A stretch of 7,309 nucleotides of DNA from an uncultured Anaerolineaceae bacterium. GTDB taxonomy: Bacteria > Chloroflexota > Anaerolineae > Anaerolineales > Anaerolineaceae. Below the pieces are notes generated by a model that saw only the letters and a list, made by a program, of their open reading frames with translations, had not been told where the DNA came from and searched no databases. This document shows, in pieces, positions 5,244 to 7,309 of this stretch. The stretch covers positions 1 through 7,309 of the forward strand of contig CALAEB010000175.1 in NCBI GenBank assembly GCA_937890875.1, given 5' to 3'. The translations under genes and the position numbers were made by a program. Every line of letters starts with the position of its first letter. The stretch's first letter is position 1.

Positions 5244-5648
5244 ATGCCGCTTTATGCATATCGCTGTGATGACTGCAAAGAACAATTTTCCGTATTTTTA
5301 TCCTATGCGGACTATGGGAAGAAAACGGTGAATTGTGTCTATTGCGGATCGGCCCGGATCCATCGCAAAATCGACAGGATTCGGATCGCAAAGCCGGGTC
5401 GGAAAGATTTTTCTTCCGGTCCGCTGCCGTCAGGCCCGGAAGATACCGAAGATCCCCGCATGCTGGGGCGGATGCCCAGCAGCAATCCGGCGAACCGATG
5501 CCGGCTGATTTTGATGAAGTTGTCGGACGGCTTGAAAATGGGGATTCTATTGCGGCAATTGATCAGGAGTATGATGATTCAGATGGCGGCTCCGAAACGG
5601 AGTGATTCTTGGAAAAACGCACCCGTTTTATGTAATAAATTACTGTAA
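5244..5648 (+). CDS. FmdB-type zinc-ribbon protein, C-terminal part displaced by a frameshift
   Basis: The N-terminus MPLYAYRCDDCKEQFSVFLS followed by CVYCGS is an FmdB-type zinc ribbon with four zinc-binding cysteines (8, 11, 31, 34). Such proteins are annotated as putative regulators; their role is mostly unknown. The read frame continues through EDPRMLGRM (69-77) and then becomes unfamiliar, ending at a TAA at 5646-5648 (134 residues). The expected tail, SGEPMPADFDEVVGRLENGD and beyond, lies in another frame from 5486 to 5605. Adding one base near 5483, for example G to give AGC AGC GAA TCC, would join the two as LGRMPSSESGEPMPADFDEVV, in line with the family as I recall it. The normal protein would be about 121 residues, 5244-5605. 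The start has AGGA (5231-5234) a few bases upstream. It could be a real pseudogene or a sequence error. Confidence 0.8.
   Translation: MPLYAYRCDDCKEQFSVFLSYADYGKKTVNCVYCGSARIHRKIDRIRIAKPGRKDFSSGPLPSGPEDTEDPRMLGRMPSSNPANRCRLILMKLSDGLKMGILLRQLIRSMMIQMAAPKRSDSWKNAPVLCNKLL
5484..5605 (+). pseudogene. Out-of-frame C-terminal tail of the FmdB-type protein
   Basis: From 5486 to the TGA at 5603-5605, one frame off the zinc-ribbon start, the sequence reads SGEPMPADFDEVVGRLENGD and then an acidic end rich in Asp, Glu and Ser. DFDEVVGRLENG is typical of the conserved C-terminal motif of the longer FmdB-type proteins. This segment has no start of its own, so it should be read as part of the gene at 5244. 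No canonical slippery heptamer was seen at the junction (5475-5485), which argues against programmed frameshifting. Confidence 0.75.
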
Positions 5649-5721
5649 CCGAGTGAAACTGCGCTCATTCTTCGGTGTTAAAATAAGTGGAAAGTTTCAC
5701 CTATAGTTCCAGGAGTAAAAT
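5606..5721 (+). promoter_or_regulatory. Leader of the BMP gene: inverted repeat GTGAAACT / AGTTTCAC and ribosome binding site
   Basis: Ahead of the BMP gene lie GTGAAACT (5653-5660) and its exact reverse complement AGTTTCAC (5693-5700), 32 bases apart, with a TAAAAT (5679-5684) between them that could serve as a -10 element. No good -35 was found for it. A strong Shine-Dalgarno AGGAG at 5711-5715 is six bases before the ATG. A short AAAACG-CACC-CGTTTT hairpin (5614-5629) just after the zinc-ribbon frame could be a weak terminator. Confidence 0.45.
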
Positions 5722-6711
5722 ATGAAAAAATCTCTGTTACTCTCTATTGTTTTAATTGTGCTTGCTTTTTCAGTATTTCCCGTGTTAAGCGCTGAAAAAG
5801 CTGTCGGCGATTACAAGATCGCCTTAATTCTTCCCGGTTCCATTAACGACCAGAGCTGGAACGCCACTAACTATGCCGGTCTCGTTGAAAGCAATGAGAC
5901 CTTGGGAACCAACATTGAATATGTGGAAAATGTCCAGGCGGCGGATTATGAATCCACTTTCCGGCAGTATGCGGAGCGTGGGTACGATATGGTGATGGCG
6001 GCAGGAACCCAGTTTGACGAAGCGGCAAACGCTGTGGCGGCGGAATATCCGGACACGGTTTTCTGCGTTGTGAACGGCTCCGTCAGCAGCGGGCCGAACG
6101 TTGCGCCAAAGCCAGCCCACGAATATGAAGCCAGCTACATTGCGGCGCTGATCGCGGGCGAGATCACGGAAAACGGCCAGTTCGCGACGATCGGCGGGTT
6201 CCCGAATCAGGCGATGGAAAATCTGCTTTCAGTTTATGAAAAAGTTGCGGTTGAGATTGCAAAAGAGCGCGGAATTGAAGGCGCGGCAGCTGTGCGGGCT
6301 TATGCCAACAGCTGGGACGATATCGCGCTTGGCAAACAGATGACCGAACAGATGATTGACAACGGCGCTGATGTTATTTTTATTTATGCCAATGAGGTCG
6401 GTTTGGGCGGAATTCAGGCTGCCGCTGAAAAAGGCGTCAAATTTGTCGGTTTCTCCGGCGATCAGACAACGGTTGATCCGGAAACTGTGGTCGCCTCGGT
6501 TAATTTCGATTTCAAAGTCTTTTATACCTGGGCGGTGCAGAAATTCCTGGACGGCGAGCTGGAAGGCAATACCGTGCATGAAGCGGGCATTGCGGAAGGC
6601 CTTTTTGTCCCGATTTTCACGGATAACGTGAGCCAGGGGATCCAAGATAAGGTCGCTGCGGAAATTGATGAATATAAAGCCGGCGGTATTGATTTGACAA
6701 CGTTATTCTAA
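5722..6711 (+). CDS. BMP-family (PnrA/Med-like) ABC transporter substrate-binding protein
   Basis: This is an extracytoplasmic binding protein of the basic membrane protein family, whose studied members bind purine nucleosides or related solutes for ABC import. At 329 residues it has normal length. A signal peptide (MKKS then a hydrophobic stretch to about residue 22) ends at LSA-EKA, with probable cleavage after Ala24. There is no lipobox cysteine, unlike most BMP proteins. Family features are KIALILPGSINDQSWNA (32-48) near the N-terminus, AAGTQFDEAANAVAAEYPD in the first lobe, ANSWDDIALGK (about 194-204), ADVIFIYANEVGLGG, and KFVGFSGDQTTVDP in the second lobe. The ligand is not certain from sequence. 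It starts at an ATG with an AGGAG site and ends at a TAA. A terminator and the partner ABC ATPase follow. Confidence 0.93.
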   Translation: MKKSLLLSIVLIVLAFSVFPVLSAEKAVGDYKIALILPGSINDQSWNATNYAGLVESNETLGTNIEYVENVQAADYESTFRQYAERGYDMVMAAGTQFDEAANAVAAEYPDTVFCVVNGSVSSGPNVAPKPAHEYEASYIAALIAGEITENGQFATIGGFPNQAMENLLSVYEKVAVEIAKERGIEGAAAVRAYANSWDDIALGKQMTEQMIDNGADVIFIYANEVGLGGIQAAAEKGVKFVGFSGDQTTVDPETVVASVNFDFKVFYTWAVQKFLDGELEGNTVHEAGIAEGLFVPIFTDNVSQGIQDKVAAEIDEYKAGGIDLTTLF

Positions 6712-6714
6712 ACG

Positions 6715-6724
6715 ATTTCGAATT
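6715..6724. repeat. TTCGAA core just after the BMP stop codon
   Basis: ATTTCGAATT matches the outer end of the three repeats at 4642-4987. It is followed by CGA, so the overlapping palindrome TCGAATTCGA is also present. It lies three bases after the BMP stop and about 50 bases before the terminator. Confidence 0.4.
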
Positions 6725-6776
6725 CGAGATGTGATTAAATCTTCCGTGTTTTGCGATGCGGTTGACAGGAAACAGG

Positions 6777-6815
6777 AATTGGCGGCGTCGTTGGTTGGGC
6801 GCCGCCAATTTTCTT
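6777..6815 (+). terminator. Intrinsic terminator between the BMP gene and the ABC ATPase gene
   Basis: AATTGGCGGCG (6777-6787) and CGCCGCCAATT (6800-6810) form a perfect 11-base-pair GC-rich stem with a 12-base loop, followed by TTTTCTT. It is a classic Rho-independent terminator, read rightward. Its place inside a transporter operon suggests partial termination, so that the binding protein is made in excess over the ATPase and permeases; this last point is an inference. Confidence 0.88.
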
Positions 6816-6829
6816 AAAATGGCGAAAAC

Positions 6830-7309
6830 ATGAAACCACCTTTTGTAGAACTGAAAAATATTACCAAGTATTTTTCCCAGGTGATTGCGAATAAAGATGT
6901 TTCGTTTGCAATTTATCCGGGGGAGGTCCTTGCTTTGCTCGGGGAAAACGGCGCCGGGAAAAGCACGGTGATGAAGATTCTGTATGGACTTTATCGGGCC
7001 GATTCCGGAAATATCCTGATGGATGGTGAAGTAAAGAAGATCGATTCTCCGAAAGATGCGATGGCGTTAGGGATTTCGATGATCCAGCAGCATTTTTCAC
7101 TTGTTCCCGCACATACGGTTACCGAGAATATCATTCTTGGCAATGTGCATGGGCGAATTGACCGGAAAGCCCGCGAGCGGGAAATCCTGGAACTGGCGGA
7201 ACGGCACGGGTTCGATGTGTTTCCCGATAAACTGGTGCGCGACCTGGCGGTCGGCGTCCAGCAAAAAGTTGAAATTCTGAAAGCGCTCTATCAAAAGACC
7301 CGGCTGCTG
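6830..7309 (+). CDS. BMP-type ABC transporter ATP-binding protein, N-terminal 160 residues, cut by the right window edge
   Basis: This is the ATPase of the import system served by the BMP protein upstream, of the sugar/nucleoside type that usually carries two ATPase domains in about 500 residues. Only the first part is present. It shows VELKNITKYFSQVIANKDVS (6-25), Walker A GENGAGKST (38-46), the Q-loop in SMIQQHFSLVPAHTVTENIILG (83-104), and a degenerate signature DLAVGVQQKVEILKAL (138-153) in place of LSGGQ, typical of this group. Walker B should follow just past the window end. The ATG at 6830 has only a weak upstream GGCG and no clear Shine-Dalgarno sequence. A four-codon frame, ATG GCG AAA ACA TGA (6819-6833), overlaps the start by ATGA and could couple translation. 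Permease genes are expected downstream. Confidence 0.93.
   Translation, partial: MKPPFVELKNITKYFSQVIANKDVSFAIYPGEVLALLGENGAGKSTVMKILYGLYRADSGNILMDGEVKKIDSPKDAMALGISMIQQHFSLVPAHTVTENIILGNVHGRIDRKAREREILELAERHGFDVFPDKLVRDLAVGVQQKVEILKALYQKTRLL

Noticed and set aside
5002..5331. 109-residue plus-strand frame with a TTG start in the intergenic region
   Set aside because: It overlaps the start of the zinc-ribbon gene in another frame, has no ribosome binding site, and shows no domain-like pattern.
5472..5486. Programmed -1 frameshift in the zinc-ribbon gene
   Set aside because: No slippery heptamer of the X XXY YYZ type and no evident downstream pseudoknot were seen; a one-base loss or sequence error is simpler.

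Overview
The window looks like ordinary chromosomal DNA of a bacterium, most plausibly a member of the Chloroflexota (Anaerolineae-like). Three things point that way. The zinc-ribbon protein at 5244 has the long acidic tail with a DFDEVV core that I associate with Chloroflexota FmdB-type proteins. The guanylate kinase is the variant (GKD P-loop, KGVP, LRIDIQGA) that I know from that phylum and from plant organelles. The histidine genes use the short HisG plus HisZ arrangement. The phylum call rests on remembered family patterns and is an inference.

Layout. Positions 1-2772 hold a leftward (minus-strand) histidine biosynthesis operon, hisZ-hisG-hisC. A clear sigma70-type promoter (2744-2772) lies 33 bases before a TTG-started hisZ, hisG overlaps hisZ by 8 bases, and hisC runs off the left edge. 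hisD is not present between hisG and hisC. A 367-base intergenic stretch (2711-3077) carries the promoter, an inverted repeat around it, and a perfect 24-bp hairpin. Next comes a leftward two-gene unit, gmk then a rhomboid protease, joined by an ATGA overlap (3078-4495).

Positions 4496-5243 contain no convincing gene, but the stretch is highly structured. It has three copies of an approximately 31-base palindromic repeat built from AATTCGAAAT ... GATC ... TTTCGAAT, a fourth lone TTCGAA core, and a perfect 17-bp hairpin centred between two of these cores. This is the most unusual signal in the window.

The right part is rightward. It starts with an FmdB-type zinc-ribbon gene whose C-terminal half lies in another frame; one lost base near 5483 would explain this. 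A BMP-family (PnrA/Med-like) substrate-binding protein follows, then a strong intrinsic terminator, then the start of the matching ABC ATPase, which runs off the right edge. The last two form the beginning of a BMP-type uptake system, probably for nucleosides or similar solutes, whose permeases should lie beyond the window. I found no CRISPR array, tRNA, rRNA or transposase.
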